Shown here: piece after piece, positions 1-7,205 of the stretch
Numbering within the stretch: position 1 is the stretch's first letter
How the letters are laid out: the number at the start of each line of letters is the position of its first letter
Assembly: GCA_910586735.1 (NCBI GenBank)
Contig: CAJUJW010000054.1
Location: forward strand, 1-16,688
Direction of reading: 5' to 3'
Origin: an uncultured Oscillibacter sp.
GTDB lineage: Bacteria > Bacillota > Clostridia > Oscillospirales > Oscillospiraceae
Length of the DNA: 16,688 nt
Notes under the pieces: generated by a model
Told to the model about the DNA's origin: nothing
Database searches by the model: none
The model's input: the letters and a program-made list of their open reading frames with translations, nothing else
Program-made: the position numbers and the translations under genes

Positions 1-2
1 AA

Positions 3-3000
3 GTCTATGTCTGCCCCGTTGACGCCGACTTCATCACCAACGTCGTCGTTACCCGCACCCAGCTGATGAAGGTCGACCGCATTGGCACCGACTTCGTCAC
101 CCTGGAGCGCATCAGCCCCGACAGCCGCGATCCTCGCCGTACTCCCAGCGACGGCCTGGCCAAGATCACCGGCTACAACGCCTTCGCCGTCGACGTGGAC
201 GTCGCCGATGTGAAGGACAACAACTATGATCCCTACAATGACCTGAAGGACCTGAAGGTCGGCGACCGCGTGGCCGTTGTTCCCTACACTCCCGACGAGG
301 GCAAGACCTATGAGGTCGGCGTGGCTTACGTGCCTGAGACTGTCTCCGGCCGTCTGTCCGACGTGGGTCTGTACATGAACACCAGCAAGACCGACGGCAA
401 CGCCATTTCCATCACCATTGGCGGCACCAAGTATGTCATCAACGAGTGGAACCTGGATATGCTGGACGTCAAGAAGGCCCAGATCAACTCCACCCGCAAG
501 GACGTCACCGCCTATCTGGCTGCTGACGGCACCGTGCTGTGGACCACTGAGATTGGCAACTCCGACGCCTGGATGATCGTTGGCGACTACTATCAGGCCA
601 CCAACACCAACGGCAAGGTCGTCTGGTTCGCCCATGGCTGGACCATCGGCGGCGAGGAGATCGACGTCGACCTGGGCACCATCCGCGCTGAGGCCGAGAT
701 CTACGCCCCCGGCGAGCTGGTTCACTATCAGCTGGCGCAGGGCGGCACCGGCGAGTATGAGCTGGAGAAGCCCAACAACACCGGCTTCAGCAGCTGGTAC
801 AACAATGACGGCGATCAGGTCGTCGAGCGCCGGCTGACCAAGAAGGTCGACGGAGTTGACCAGTACAGCGGTGAAGGCATCTACAATGTTGCTCAGTATG
901 TCAAGAGCAATAACGTGAGCACCCGCTATGAGATTCATTCCGCGAACTCCCTGATCCCCCTGGAGGATTATACCAACTATAAGAAACCCACCACGCCCTA
1001 CCAGGCTGTCGGCGGCGCGATCTTCGCCAATGAGAGCGATCCCGATCGCACCATTACCACCGATGACGCCAAGGCCCACGTGTGGGACTATCAGAGCACC
1101 ACTTATAAGGACGATGGCGTCAAGTTCATCTATGTGAACTTCGACGGCACCACCGGTGAGGTTGACTACATCAGCGTCCGCAAGGATGCCCAGAATGTTG
1201 AGAACGACGAGCTGAAGGCCCAGAACCTCAAATGGAGCAACGTCGCCACCAACATCACCGCTCCCAACAATATCAAGTGGGTCGTCAGCCCCGCTGAGGC
1301 TTATGTCAACGACGAGGGCAACGTCGAGGCCGTGGTCATCAAGTCCGAGCCCACCGTGGCCGACCTGTCCAACGTCGTGATCGTCGGCGAGTACGTCGGC
1401 AGCGAGATTGGCCGCAGCACCGGCGCTGAGGAGACCACTCCCACCAACGCCCACGCCCGTGAGTATTGGCAGGGACCCAACTTCTCCGAGAAGAAGACCG
1501 GCTACTTCAAGAACCAGCACAACGTTGGCGATATTGTGGTTATCCGCGCTACCGCCAACGACGTCATGGACTGCAAGATGTTCAACGGCGGTCTCTACAG
1601 CGACCGCAACCCCGACGTTCTGAAGGCCGCTGGTATCACGGCTCTGAGAAACGGCCTGGATGAAAAGAGCAAGATCGCTTTCTATGTGGGCAAGAACACT
1701 GGCTACACCGTCCTGTCTCAGAACGGAAGCGTCAACCTGGCCAACATGGACGGCGAGGGCAAACTTGCCAGCATCATGACCAACAAGAAGGTTGAGGCCG
1801 ATGTTCTGGAGAAGATCGATGAGCTGGAGAGCGGCTATAAGGGCCTGATCAAGGTTGCCGGCGCCAAGTGGATTGATCTGCGTGCCAACCGCGGCAACGA
1901 TGACGTCCGCAGCCTGGGCGACCTGCTCGACCTGAATAAGGACACCGTCCGCATCAGCGTCCTGCTCAACGCCAACGATTCTACCGATTCCTTCCGCCGC
2001 GCCTATGCCATCGTCGTGACCGGCGGCAGCAAGGACGGCACTGCCTCTGAGACCAAGGGTGTCGACGGAACTGAGATCAGGACCACCACCAAGGTCTATG
2101 AGAAGTCCGGCGCGGTGAGCTACACCGTTACTGCGTATCGTCCCGCCTGGGTTCCCGACGATGCGACCCTGAACCTGAAGGGCACGATCAGCATCGACGG
2201 TTACACCCAGCCCGTCACTGGGACGCTCCTGTCTGGCGAGTCCTCTGTGGTTCTCACGGGTGTGGTGGACACTAGGTTCGCCGACGCGAGCAGCGAGATC
2301 ACCTTCAAGTGGGGTAGCGCGCTCTGGTCCAAGGTTAAGGTCGAGAGCAACGCCGACAAGTTCGACGGACTGGCCGTCAGTACCACGTGGCTGCCTACCG
2401 CCAGTACTGGCAGTGTGTCCTTCAAGAACCCCGGCACTGACTACCTGTCTGGTACCGTGACTGTTAAGCAGAACGGCGAAACCCTCGCTACGAGGAATCT
2501 TACTTCGAGCGACTTCGGCGGTGGCTCGCCGAACCTGGATGTCAGCGTCGACGTGACCAACTCCAAGAGCGCTGTGACGGTCGTGTTCGATCTGCGGAAG
2601 ACCGTGGTCGACATCGAGCCCGCTCTGAACCAGACGGAGCAGAAGCGCACGGATGCTCCCGCGACTTCTACTACGGCCTGGGTGAAAGAGAATCTGAAGC
2701 CCGGTGTGTATACCCTTGAGGGTCTGGATAAATCCGGTGATAACGACGGTCCCTTCGACCAGACCTGCGACAGCCGCGACACCCGTACCTTCGTCTATCA
2801 GCGCAATGGCGAGCAGGGCGACTACACCCTGAAGATCGGCCCCGTGAACGGAACCGCTGATGGAACTGTCTTCAATGAGAAGTTCACTGCTGAGAACGCT
2901 GGAAATACCGGGAAGGGTATCTTCAACGTACAGGTCAGCAAGAACTACAGCAACGTTTTCCACAACTCGGGCACTAACGGGGCCGAAAGCAACGGCTCTA

Positions 3001-3620
3001 TGGCGGGTAATGGCACTCCCCTGACTGCCGGCACCTATCCCTGGGCGATCACCTCTCCCTCCGGCAAGGTCCTGGCCGACGGCACCATCACTGTTGCTCC
3101 TGCGGGCAAAGTGGTTAATACCACTGGAAGCGAAACCGTCCAGACGAATGTTCCGCTTGAGAAGACCGTGGAGAATGAGAATGGGACGACGTCTGTAGTC
3201 GATCGCACTGCCAATGAGATTGCGGACGACTACATTGGCCAGATCAAGGCCAAAGAGGACGGCTGCTACAAGTTCCCCAACGTTCCTCAGGATAAGATTG
3301 GTGGAGCGACTAATGCGAAATCCTTGCTGATTAGCGGTACGCCTGATCAGAACCGCATCTTCAAGTTCACTGGAACCGGCGTGTCCGAGACTTACACCTT
3401 CACCCTGAAGGATTCGAGCGGCGAATCCAAGCACACGGAGTCTGCGTCCTTCAACGATACTGCTGGCCACTACTTCTTCATCCAGGTGCTCGGTGATGAT
3501 ATCGTTAACGGGGACAATGAAAACGGAAAGCTCACTACTGCTCTGGATAACGGAACTTATCCTTGGGAGATCCGTGGCGCTGTGAGCGGAGTGATTTTGA
3601 GCGGCAACCTGGTCATCTGA
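3..3620 (+). CDS. Large S-layer-type surface protein, 5' end outside window
   Basis: The reading frame is open from the first complete codon of the window to TGA at 3618-3620, so at least 1205 residues are present and the N-terminus (signal peptide and any SLH domains) lies upstream. The protein is acidic, Thr/Ser/Asn/Gly-rich, nearly free of Cys and without membrane segments, as expected of an exported cell-surface protein. The last ~300 residues appear to contain two related modules, each ending in a GTYPW motif (codons at 3030 and 3552) followed by a short Gly-containing beta-type stretch. Codon use is strongly biased (GGC, GTC, AAG, ACC) in the first two thirds, suggesting high expression, and becomes more mixed after about 2040-2460. 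I infer an S-layer or SLH-anchored structural protein from composition, size and organism type; no catalytic motif is recognised. A strong terminator follows. Confidence 0.6.
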   Translation, partial: VYVCPVDADFITNVVVTRTQLMKVDRIGTDFVTLERISPDSRDPRRTPSDGLAKITGYNAFAVDVDVADVKDNNYDPYNDLKDLKVGDRVAVVPYTPDEGKTYEVGVAYVPETVSGRLSDVGLYMNTSKTDGNAISITIGGTKYVINEWNLDMLDVKKAQINSTRKDVTAYLAADGTVLWTTEIGNSDAWMIVGDYYQATNTNGKVVWFAHGWTIGGEEIDVDLGTIRAEAEIYAPGELVHYQLAQGGTGEYELEKPNNTGFSSWYNNDGDQVVERRLTKKVDGVDQYSGEGIYNVAQYVKSNNVSTRYEIHSANSLIPLEDYTNYKKPTTPYQAVGGAIFANESDPDRTITTDDAKAHVWDYQSTTYKDDGVKFIYVNFDGTTGEVDYISVRKDAQNVENDELKAQNLKWSNVATNITAPNNIKWVVSPAEAYVNDEGNVEAVVIKSEPTVADLSNVVIVGEYVGSEIGRSTGAEETTPTNAHAREYWQGPNFSEKKTGYFKNQHNVGDIVVIRATANDVMDCKMFNGGLYSDRNPDVLKAAGITALRNGLDEKSKIAFYVGKNTGYTVLSQNGSVNLANMDGEGKLASIMTNKKVEADVLEKIDELESGYKGLIKVAGAKWIDLRANRGNDDVRSLGDLLDLNKDTVRISVLLNANDSTDSFRRAYAIVVTGGSKDGTASETKGVDGTEIRTTTKVYEKSGAVSYTVTAYRPAWVPDDATLNLKGTISIDGYTQPVTGTLLSGESSVVLTGVVDTRFADASSEITFKWGSALWSKVKVESNADKFDGLAVSTTWLPTASTGSVSFKNPGTDYLSGTVTVKQNGETLATRNLTSSDFGGGSPNLDVSVDVTNSKSAVTVVFDLRKTVVDIEPALNQTEQKRTDAPATSTTAWVKENLKPGVYTLEGLDKSGDNDGPFDQTCDSRDTRTFVYQRNGEQGDYTLKIGPVNGTADGTVFNEKFTAENAGNTGKGIFNVQVSKNYSNVFHNSGTNGAESNGSMAGNGTPLTAGTYPWAITSPSGKVLADGTITVAPAGKVVNTTGSETVQTNVPLEKTVENENGTTSVVDRTANEIADDYIGQIKAKEDGCYKFPNVPQDKIGGATNAKSLLISGTPDQNRIFKFTGTGVSETYTFTLKDSSGESKHTESASFNDTAGHYFFIQVLGDDIVNGDNENGKLTTALDNGTYPWEIRGAVSGVILSGNLVI

Positions 3621-3681
3621 GACTGGGCCCCGGCACGCCCTGAAAACGGATTCTGACGCTGTAAAATTCAGATAAAGAAAA

Positions 3682-3710
3682 CCCCCGGACAACTGTCCGG
3701 GGGCCTTTTC
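3682..3710 (+). terminator. Rho-independent terminator of the surface-protein gene
   Basis: Perfect 9-bp stem CCCCCGGAC / GTCCGGGGG with an AACT loop, followed by CCTTTTCTCT. It lies 62 bases after the surface-protein stop codon and separates it from spoVAE. Confidence 0.9.
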
Positions 3711-3764
3711 TCTGCATAAACCCCCCGCTGCCGGGAAACCCTACCGCCAAAGGGAGGTTTTCAC

Positions 3765-4121
3765 ATGGACTATCTCAACGCGTTTCTCTGCGGCGGCGTC
3801 CTCTGCGCCATCGGCCAGATTCTGATTGACAAGACCCAGCTCACCCCCGCCCGGATTCTGACGGGATACGTGGTGGCGGGAGTAATCCTCAGCGCCGCGG
3901 GCCTGTACGAGCCTCTGGCCCAGTGGGGCGGCGCGGGGGCCTCGGTGCCCCTGACGGGCTTCGGCCACCTGCTGGCCAAGGGGGTGCGCAGGGCCGTGGA
4001 CATGGACGGCTGGCTGGGGGTGCTGACGGGCGGCTTGACCGCCGCGGCGGGCGGCGTAGCCGCGGCCGTGTTCTTCGCCGCCGTCATGGCCGCCGTCTTC
4101 AAGCCCAGCGCCAAGCGGTAA
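3765..4121 (+). CDS. spoVAE: Stage V sporulation protein AE (SpoVAE/SpoVAEB)
   Basis: 118-residue hydrophobic protein matching the SpoVAE family along its whole length. The N-terminal stretch GGVLCAIGQILIDKTQLTPA, the central PLTGFGHLLAKGV block and the C-terminal GGLTAAAGGVAAAVFF segment ending in a short basic tail are family hallmarks. SpoVA proteins sit in the inner membrane of the developing spore and move Ca-dipicolinic acid into the spore and out at germination. Three or four membrane segments are apparent. The start is fixed by GGGAGG at 3752-3757, seven bases before ATG. The usual partners spoVAC and spoVAD are not next to it: a terminated surface-protein gene lies upstream. No convincing sigma-G promoter was found in the short upstream gap. 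Its transcript could read through into the small RNA and hairpin just downstream. Confidence 0.93.
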   Translation: MDYLNAFLCGGVLCAIGQILIDKTQLTPARILTGYVVAGVILSAAGLYEPLAQWGGAGASVPLTGFGHLLAKGVRRAVDMDGWLGVLTGGLTAAAGGVAAAVFFAAVMAAVFKPSAKR

Positions 4122-4129
4122 AAAAGCCC

Positions 4130-4158
4130 TTGCGTTCCGCCGCCGGGCGTGGTATACT
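4130..4158 (+). promoter_or_regulatory. Sigma-A promoter of the predicted antisense RNA
   Basis: TTGCGT (4130-4135), a 17-bp spacer and TATACT (4153-4158). It begins right after the spoVAE stop codon, and no open reading frame with a ribosome site follows before the hairpin at 4206-4248, so it should drive a short untranslated RNA. Confidence 0.75.
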
Positions 4159-4164
4159 GTACTT

Positions 4165-4248
4165 GCCGATTTGGAAGTCGACGTAAGACATGGTTCACGC
4201 AGCATAAAGGGACCCCCGGAGAGGTTGCGTCTCTCCGGGGGTCCCTTT
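4165..4248 (+). ncRNA. Predicted antisense RNA, candidate type I antitoxin
   Basis: An RNA starting about seven bases after the -10 box at 4153-4158 and ending at the 18-bp hairpin 4206-4248 would be ~85 nt. Its 5' part (4173-4198) repeats, in three blocks (GGAAGTC, GTAAGACAT, GGTTCAC; 23 identical bases), the plus-strand sequence 4327-4357. That sequence is the complement of the Shine-Dalgarno downstream edge, start codon and first codons of the minus-strand peptide gene. The RNA can therefore pair with the peptide mRNA at its translation start and, through the shared hairpin, at its 3' end. This matches RNA II of the Fst/par system (established for plasmid pAD1: convergent promoters, shared terminator, direct repeats). 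Existence and ends are inferred from promoter and terminator only. Confidence 0.65.
4206..4248. terminator. Shared bidirectional hairpin of the convergent RNAs
   Basis: Perfect 18-bp stem (4206-4223 with 4231-4248) with loop GTTGCGT. It lies between the convergent antisense RNA and peptide mRNA, with AAA/TTT at the stem base so that each strand ends in UUU. The U-tract beyond the stem is poor, but stem length and placement support use in both directions; it may also end the spoVAE transcript. Confidence 0.75.
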
Positions 4249-4252
4249 GCGG

Positions 4253-4348
4253 TTAGCTGCCCTTACGCATGCGGTCAATCCATTTGCAGACATAGTAGCC
4301 TGAAACGTTCGCCGCGACCGCGGTCAGGAAGTCTAGGATGTAAGACAT
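4253..4348 (-). CDS. 31-aa hydrophobic peptide, candidate type I toxin
   Basis: A 31-codon gene, ATG at 4348-4346 and TAA at 4255-4253, preceded by AAGGAGGTG (4363-4355) six bases from the start, which is a near-perfect Shine-Dalgarno. The peptide starts MSYILDFLTAVAANVSGYY, giving one hydrophobic membrane-like segment (residues 2-20), then VCKWIDRMRKGS, a basic amphipathic tail. Length, single helix and charged tail resemble small membrane-acting type I toxins (Fst, TxpA, Ldr classes); a YYxCKWxD-type tail is one I recall in unnamed small proteins of gut clostridia, which is memory and not a search result. The mRNA would end at the shared hairpin 4206-4248. The direct repeat making the convergent RNA complementary to this start region supports translational repression. 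Toxicity is inferred; a regulatory or structural micropeptide is the alternative. Confidence 0.7.
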   Translation of the reverse strand: MSYILDFLTAVAANVSGYYVCKWIDRMRKGS

Positions 4349-4385
4349 TTGGTTCACCTCCTTCCTGTTGCCAGGAGGGCAGCGT

Positions 4386-4391
4386 CCTATA
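4386..4391 (-). promoter_or_regulatory. Possible -10 box for the 31-aa peptide gene
   Basis: TATAGG on the minus strand (complement of 4386-4391) would start an RNA near 4379, with a ~30-base leader before the ATG. The -35 region is poor (GCGCTG at 17 bp), so the promoter would be weak. A 12-bp repeat (4390-4401) overlaps this box. Confidence 0.35.
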
Positions 4392-4460
4392 CCCCATTCC
4401 GGCAAGCCCCGCAAGCGCAGCGCCCCCGCAAAACTGTCACGAAATTGTTACCCCATTCCG
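4390..4460. repeat. Two 12-bp direct repeats TACCCCATTCCG
   Basis: Exact copies at 4390-4401 and 4449-4460, 59 bp apart. The first touches the candidate -10 of the peptide gene; the second lies just upstream of the extended -10 of the lipoprotein gene. They could be a shared operator or chance. Confidence 0.4.
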
Positions 4461-4470
4461 CCGGAGAATC

Positions 4471-4479
4471 TGCTATACT
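4471..4479 (+). promoter_or_regulatory. Extended -10 promoter of the lipoprotein-cdd operon
   Basis: TGC-TATACT at 4471-4479 is a TGn-extended -10 box. A TTGTTA at 4445-4450 is too far away (23 bp) to serve as a normal -35. Transcription should start near 4486, about 30 bases before the lipoprotein ATG. Confidence 0.65.
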
Positions 4480-4516
4480 AAACCCACAGACTCTTAGAGA
4501 GAAAGGACCCGCTGCC

Positions 4517-5725
4517 ATGCGCCGACTGATAACCCTGCTTCTGCTCCTGCTCCTCCTGTCCGGCTGCGCCGCCCCCGCCCCGGAACCGCCTCCCCCGCCG
4601 GAGCCGGAGCTTGAGGAGCCCCAGGAGCCGGAACCGCCCCCCGCCCCGGTGCGGGAGCCCTACGAGATCAAGGACCCCACCCAGGAGCGCCAGGGCTATG
4701 TACCCTGGACGGGGGTGGTGGAGCACCTGTTTTTCCACCCGGTCATCGCCTACCCGGAGTTGGCCTTTGACGGCGACACCCAGGAGAACGGCCTGGACGA
4801 CTATATGCTCACGGCGGGCGAGTACAAGAAAATCCTGGCGAGCCTCTACGAAAAGGACTACGTCCTGGTAGACATCAACAGCGTCTGGAGCCAGGAGGAG
4901 GGGGAGGACGGCCCCCATATGGTCCGCAACACCCTCTGCCTCCCCGAGGGCAAAAAGCCCCTGGTCCTCAGCTTCGACGACACGAACTACTACCCCTACA
5001 TGCTGGAAAACGGCTTTGCCCACAAGCTCATCATCGGCGAGGACCTGAAAATCGCCTCCTGGGGCCGGGACCCGGCGGGGAACGAGGTGGTCAGCCGGGA
5101 CCTGGACGCCATCCCCATCCTGGACAAATTCGTGGAGGAGCACCCGGACTTCTCCCCCTTCGGGGCCAAGGGCTGCCTGAGCCTCACGGGCTACGAGGGC
5201 ATCCTGGGCTACCGCACCCAGACGGACACCCAAACGTGGGACGGCGCCAAGGAGGCCAACCGCCAGAAGGAACGGGAGGCCGTCCTGCCCATCGTCGAGG
5301 AGCTCCGCCGGACGGGCTGGACCTTCGGCAGCCACACCTGGGGCCACATCCGCCTGGGGGACGGGAACCAGGAGCGCATCGAGGCGGACACCCGCCGCTG
5401 GCTGGACGAGGTGGGCAGCCTGGTGGGGGAGACCGCGATTCTCTTCTATCCCCACGGCGAGCGCCCCGACGGCAACGACTGGACCAAGACCGGCCCGGCC
5501 TTCAAATACTTACAGTCCCAGGGCTTCCGGGTGTTCTGTTCCGTGGGCGTGGAGAGCTTCAGCTTCATCAAGAAGGACATCTGCGCCGTCATCTGCGACC
5601 GCCTCCACCCCGACGGGACCACCCTGCGCCGCCACCGGGACCAGTACCTCCAATTCTACGACGCCAAGGACATCATCGACCTGGAGGCCCGCCCTGAAAG
5701 GGAGGTCCTCTGGCCGGAGGAATGA
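4517..5725 (+). CDS. Lipoprotein with polysaccharide deacetylase (NodB-like) fold
   Basis: 402 residues. The N-terminus MRRLITLLLLLLLLSGC is a lipoprotein signal with lipobox LSGC, followed by a Pro/Glu-rich spacer (residues ~20-50), so the protein should be anchored outside the membrane. The start at 4517 is chosen because the lipoprotein signal begins there and AGAAAGGA lies about 10 bases upstream. NodB-type motifs are visible: SFDD at residues 152-155 (motif 1), SHTWGH with H273 and H277 (metal-binding HxxxH) and FYPHGE at 310-315 in the place of motif 3. This family removes N- or O-acetyl groups from sugars of peptidoglycan or other polysaccharides. A ~115-residue insert between motifs 1 and 2 makes it longer than simple NodB proteins; the substrate cannot be read from sequence. 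It is followed by cdd 16 bases later, probably co-transcribed. Confidence 0.8.
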   Translation: MRRLITLLLLLLLLSGCAAPAPEPPPPPEPELEEPQEPEPPPAPVREPYEIKDPTQERQGYVPWTGVVEHLFFHPVIAYPELAFDGDTQENGLDDYMLTAGEYKKILASLYEKDYVLVDINSVWSQEEGEDGPHMVRNTLCLPEGKKPLVLSFDDTNYYPYMLENGFAHKLIIGEDLKIASWGRDPAGNEVVSRDLDAIPILDKFVEEHPDFSPFGAKGCLSLTGYEGILGYRTQTDTQTWDGAKEANRQKEREAVLPIVEELRRTGWTFGSHTWGHIRLGDGNQERIEADTRRWLDEVGSLVGETAILFYPHGERPDGNDWTKTGPAFKYLQSQGFRVFCSVGVESFSFIKKDICAVICDRLHPDGTTLRRHRDQYLQFYDAKDIIDLEARPEREVLWPEE

Positions 5726-5741
5726 GAAAGGAGCCTTTGCC

Positions 5742-6134
5742 ATGACAAGAGAAGAACTGAAAGCCGCCGCCATCGCCATGACGGAGCGGTCCTACTGCCC
5801 CTACTCCCACTTCCCCGTGGGGGCGGCCCTGGAGTGTTCCGACGGGACGGTCTTCACCGGCTGCAACATTGAGAACGCCGCCTACTCCCCCACCCTCTGC
5901 GCCGAGCGGGTGGCCGTGGGCAAGGCCGTCAGCGAGGGACACCGGGACTTCGTCCGCATCGCCGTGGCGGGGAGGTGCGAGGACTTCTGCGTCCCCTGCG
6001 CCGTCTGCCGCCAGGTGCTCTACGAGTTCGCCCCGGACATGGAGGTCATCAGCCTCAACGGCAAGGGGGAGGAGCTGTCCCAGACCCTCCGGGAGCTGCT
6101 GCCCCACGGCTTCGGCCCGGAGTACCTGCTGTAA
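5742..6134 (+). CDS. cdd: Cytidine deaminase
   Basis: 130 residues, the usual length of homotetrameric cytidine deaminases. It converts cytidine and deoxycytidine to (deoxy)uridine in pyrimidine salvage, in the cytoplasm. The zinc-site signature is intact: C53-A-E55 (Cys ligand and catalytic Glu, within GCNIENAAYSPTLCAERVA) and P85-C86-A-V-C89 (two further Cys ligands). The substrate-binding region SHFPVGAAL (residues 22-30) is present. The start is fixed by AAAGGAG at 5727-5733, eight bases before ATG. It lies 16 bases after the lipoprotein stop and is closed by a terminator at 6154, so it is the second gene of a two-gene unit. No functional link to the deacetylase is obvious. Confidence 0.95.
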   Translation: MTREELKAAAIAMTERSYCPYSHFPVGAALECSDGTVFTGCNIENAAYSPTLCAERVAVGKAVSEGHRDFVRIAVAGRCEDFCVPCAVCRQVLYEFAPDMEVISLNGKGEELSQTLRELLPHGFGPEYLL

Positions 6135-6153
6135 GGAAACCCAACAAAGGAGC

Positions 6154-6180
6154 GCCCCGCCGGTCAGGCGGGGCTTTTCC
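6154..6180 (+). terminator. Terminator after cdd
   Basis: 8-bp stem GCCCCGCC / GGCGGGGC (6154-6161, 6167-6174), loop GGTCA, then TTTTCC. It lies between convergent genes; on the minus strand the U-tract is weak, but the hairpin may also help end the MBL-fold operon. Confidence 0.85.
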
Positions 6181-6183
6181 TTG

Positions 6184-6894
6184 TCAGAATGCAAAGACCT
6201 GTCCGGCCCGTTCCGTCTGGACCGTCCGCTCTGTAAAGGCAGGATACTTTTCCAGAAATTTCCTGGTGTAATCAAAGTCACCCCACTGGTGCATGGGCAG
6301 GAACCGCCGGACATCCGCGATTTCGAGGAAATACGCCGGGCCCCAGAAGCCCGCCTCCCCCAGCCGGGGGTCCAGCGGCAGCATGGCCAGGTCGATCCTC
6401 CGGCCCCGAAGGGGCTCCGCGCACTTCTTGAAGTTGACCTCCATATTCCGGTTCCAGCCCTTGTCCTCCCCCTCCCAGTGCCACCAGTTCAAATCCCCGG
6501 CGTGGAAGACGGTCCGCCCGTCCGGCAGCGTCGCCAGGAAGGCCGCGCCCTCGTCGGTAGAGGACAGAGCCTCCACCTTGGCGCGGGGAAGCTCCAGAGC
6601 TTCCCCGCCCCGGAGGTTCCGGCACTTCTCCGCCGTGGACTGGGGGAAACCCCAGCGCCCCAGGTTCCGGAGCTTGATGCCGTGACCCAGGAGAAAGCGA
6701 ACATCCCTCGTGCCGTGGTCCAGGGCAAAAATTTCCGGCTTGAAATGGTCCTCATGCCGGTGGCTGGCAAAGACATACAGGGGGAGGCCCCCCGGCTCCA
6801 GCGCCGGGAGGTCCCCCTTCCACCAGTCGAACAGCAGCGTGACAAACTCCGTCTCCACCAGAAAGCCGCTGTGGTCCAGAAACGTGACCCGCAT
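6184..6894 (-). CDS. MBL-fold metallo-hydrolase
   Basis: 236 residues of the metallo-beta-lactamase superfamily, UlaG/RomA-like in size and layout. Metal-binding motif SHRHEDH (H45, H47, D49, H50) is complete, HAGDLNWW supplies H131 and D134, and a late H202 in PMHQWGDF is the expected last ligand. Such proteins bind two metal ions and hydrolyse phosphoester or lactone substrates in the cytoplasm; the substrate here is unknown. There is no signal peptide. ATG (6894-6892) shares one base with the TAA of the upstream YbjQ-family gene (TAATG), so translation is probably coupled; the ribosome site is weak (GGTGAAG). It is the last gene of a three-gene minus-strand unit. Confidence 0.85.
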   Translation of the reverse strand: MRVTFLDHSGFLVETEFVTLLFDWWKGDLPALEPGGLPLYVFASHRHEDHFKPEIFALDHGTRDVRFLLGHGIKLRNLGRWGFPQSTAEKCRNLRGGEALELPRAKVEALSSTDEGAAFLATLPDGRTVFHAGDLNWWHWEGEDKGWNRNMEVNFKKCAEPLRGRRIDLAMLPLDPRLGEAGFWGPAYFLEIADVRRFLPMHQWGDFDYTRKFLEKYPAFTERTVQTERAGQVFAF

Positions 6895-7205
6895 TATTTC
6901 AGCTTCACCGCCGTGCCGTAGGCCACCACCTCGGCGGCCCCCTGCATGACGGAGGACGAGCCGTAGCGGACGTTCACCACGGCGTCGGCCCCCAGGGCCT
7001 GGGCCTCGTCCACCATGCGCTTGGTGGCGATCTGCCGGGCCTCGGTGAGCATCTCCGTATAGCCCGCGATTTCCCCGCCTACCAGCGTTTTCATGCCGGC
7101 CATGAAGTCCTTGCCGAAGTTCTTGGACTGGACCACCGTTCCCTTCACGATTCCAAGGGCCTCGATTTCCCTTCCGGGCACATAGTCAATATTGAGCAGC
7201 AGCAT
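6894..7205 (-). CDS. YbjQ/UPF0145 family protein
   Basis: 103 residues matching the YbjQ (DUF74, UPF0145) family along its length: the N-terminal beta-strand with Pro-Gly (YVPGREIEALGIVKG), the central GGEIAGYTEMLTEAR helix region and the conserved LGADAVVNVRYGSS block near the end. Members form pentameric rings and were once called heavy-metal-binding, but no function is established. The start is fixed by AAGGAGGA just upstream. Its first 20 bases overlap the end of the preceding small membrane protein gene, and its stop overlaps the next start by one base, so all three genes should be translated from one mRNA. Confidence 0.9.
   Translation of the reverse strand: MLLLNIDYVPGREIEALGIVKGTVVQSKNFGKDFMAGMKTLVGGEIAGYTEMLTEARQIATKRMVDEAQALGADAVVNVRYGSSSVMQGAAEVVAYGTAVKLK

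Noticed and set aside
4349..4516. Upstream extension of the deacetylase frame
   Set aside because: Would begin before the extended -10 promoter and bury the lipoprotein signal; ATG 4517 has the signal peptide and ribosome site.
4478..5455. 325-codon open frame on the minus strand
   Set aside because: Shadow of the deacetylase lipoprotein gene; high G+C keeps antisense frames open. No ribosome site or family resemblance.
5869..6921. 350-codon plus-strand frame
   Set aside because: Crosses the cdd terminator and lies antisense to the MBL-fold gene, whose metal motif is intact.
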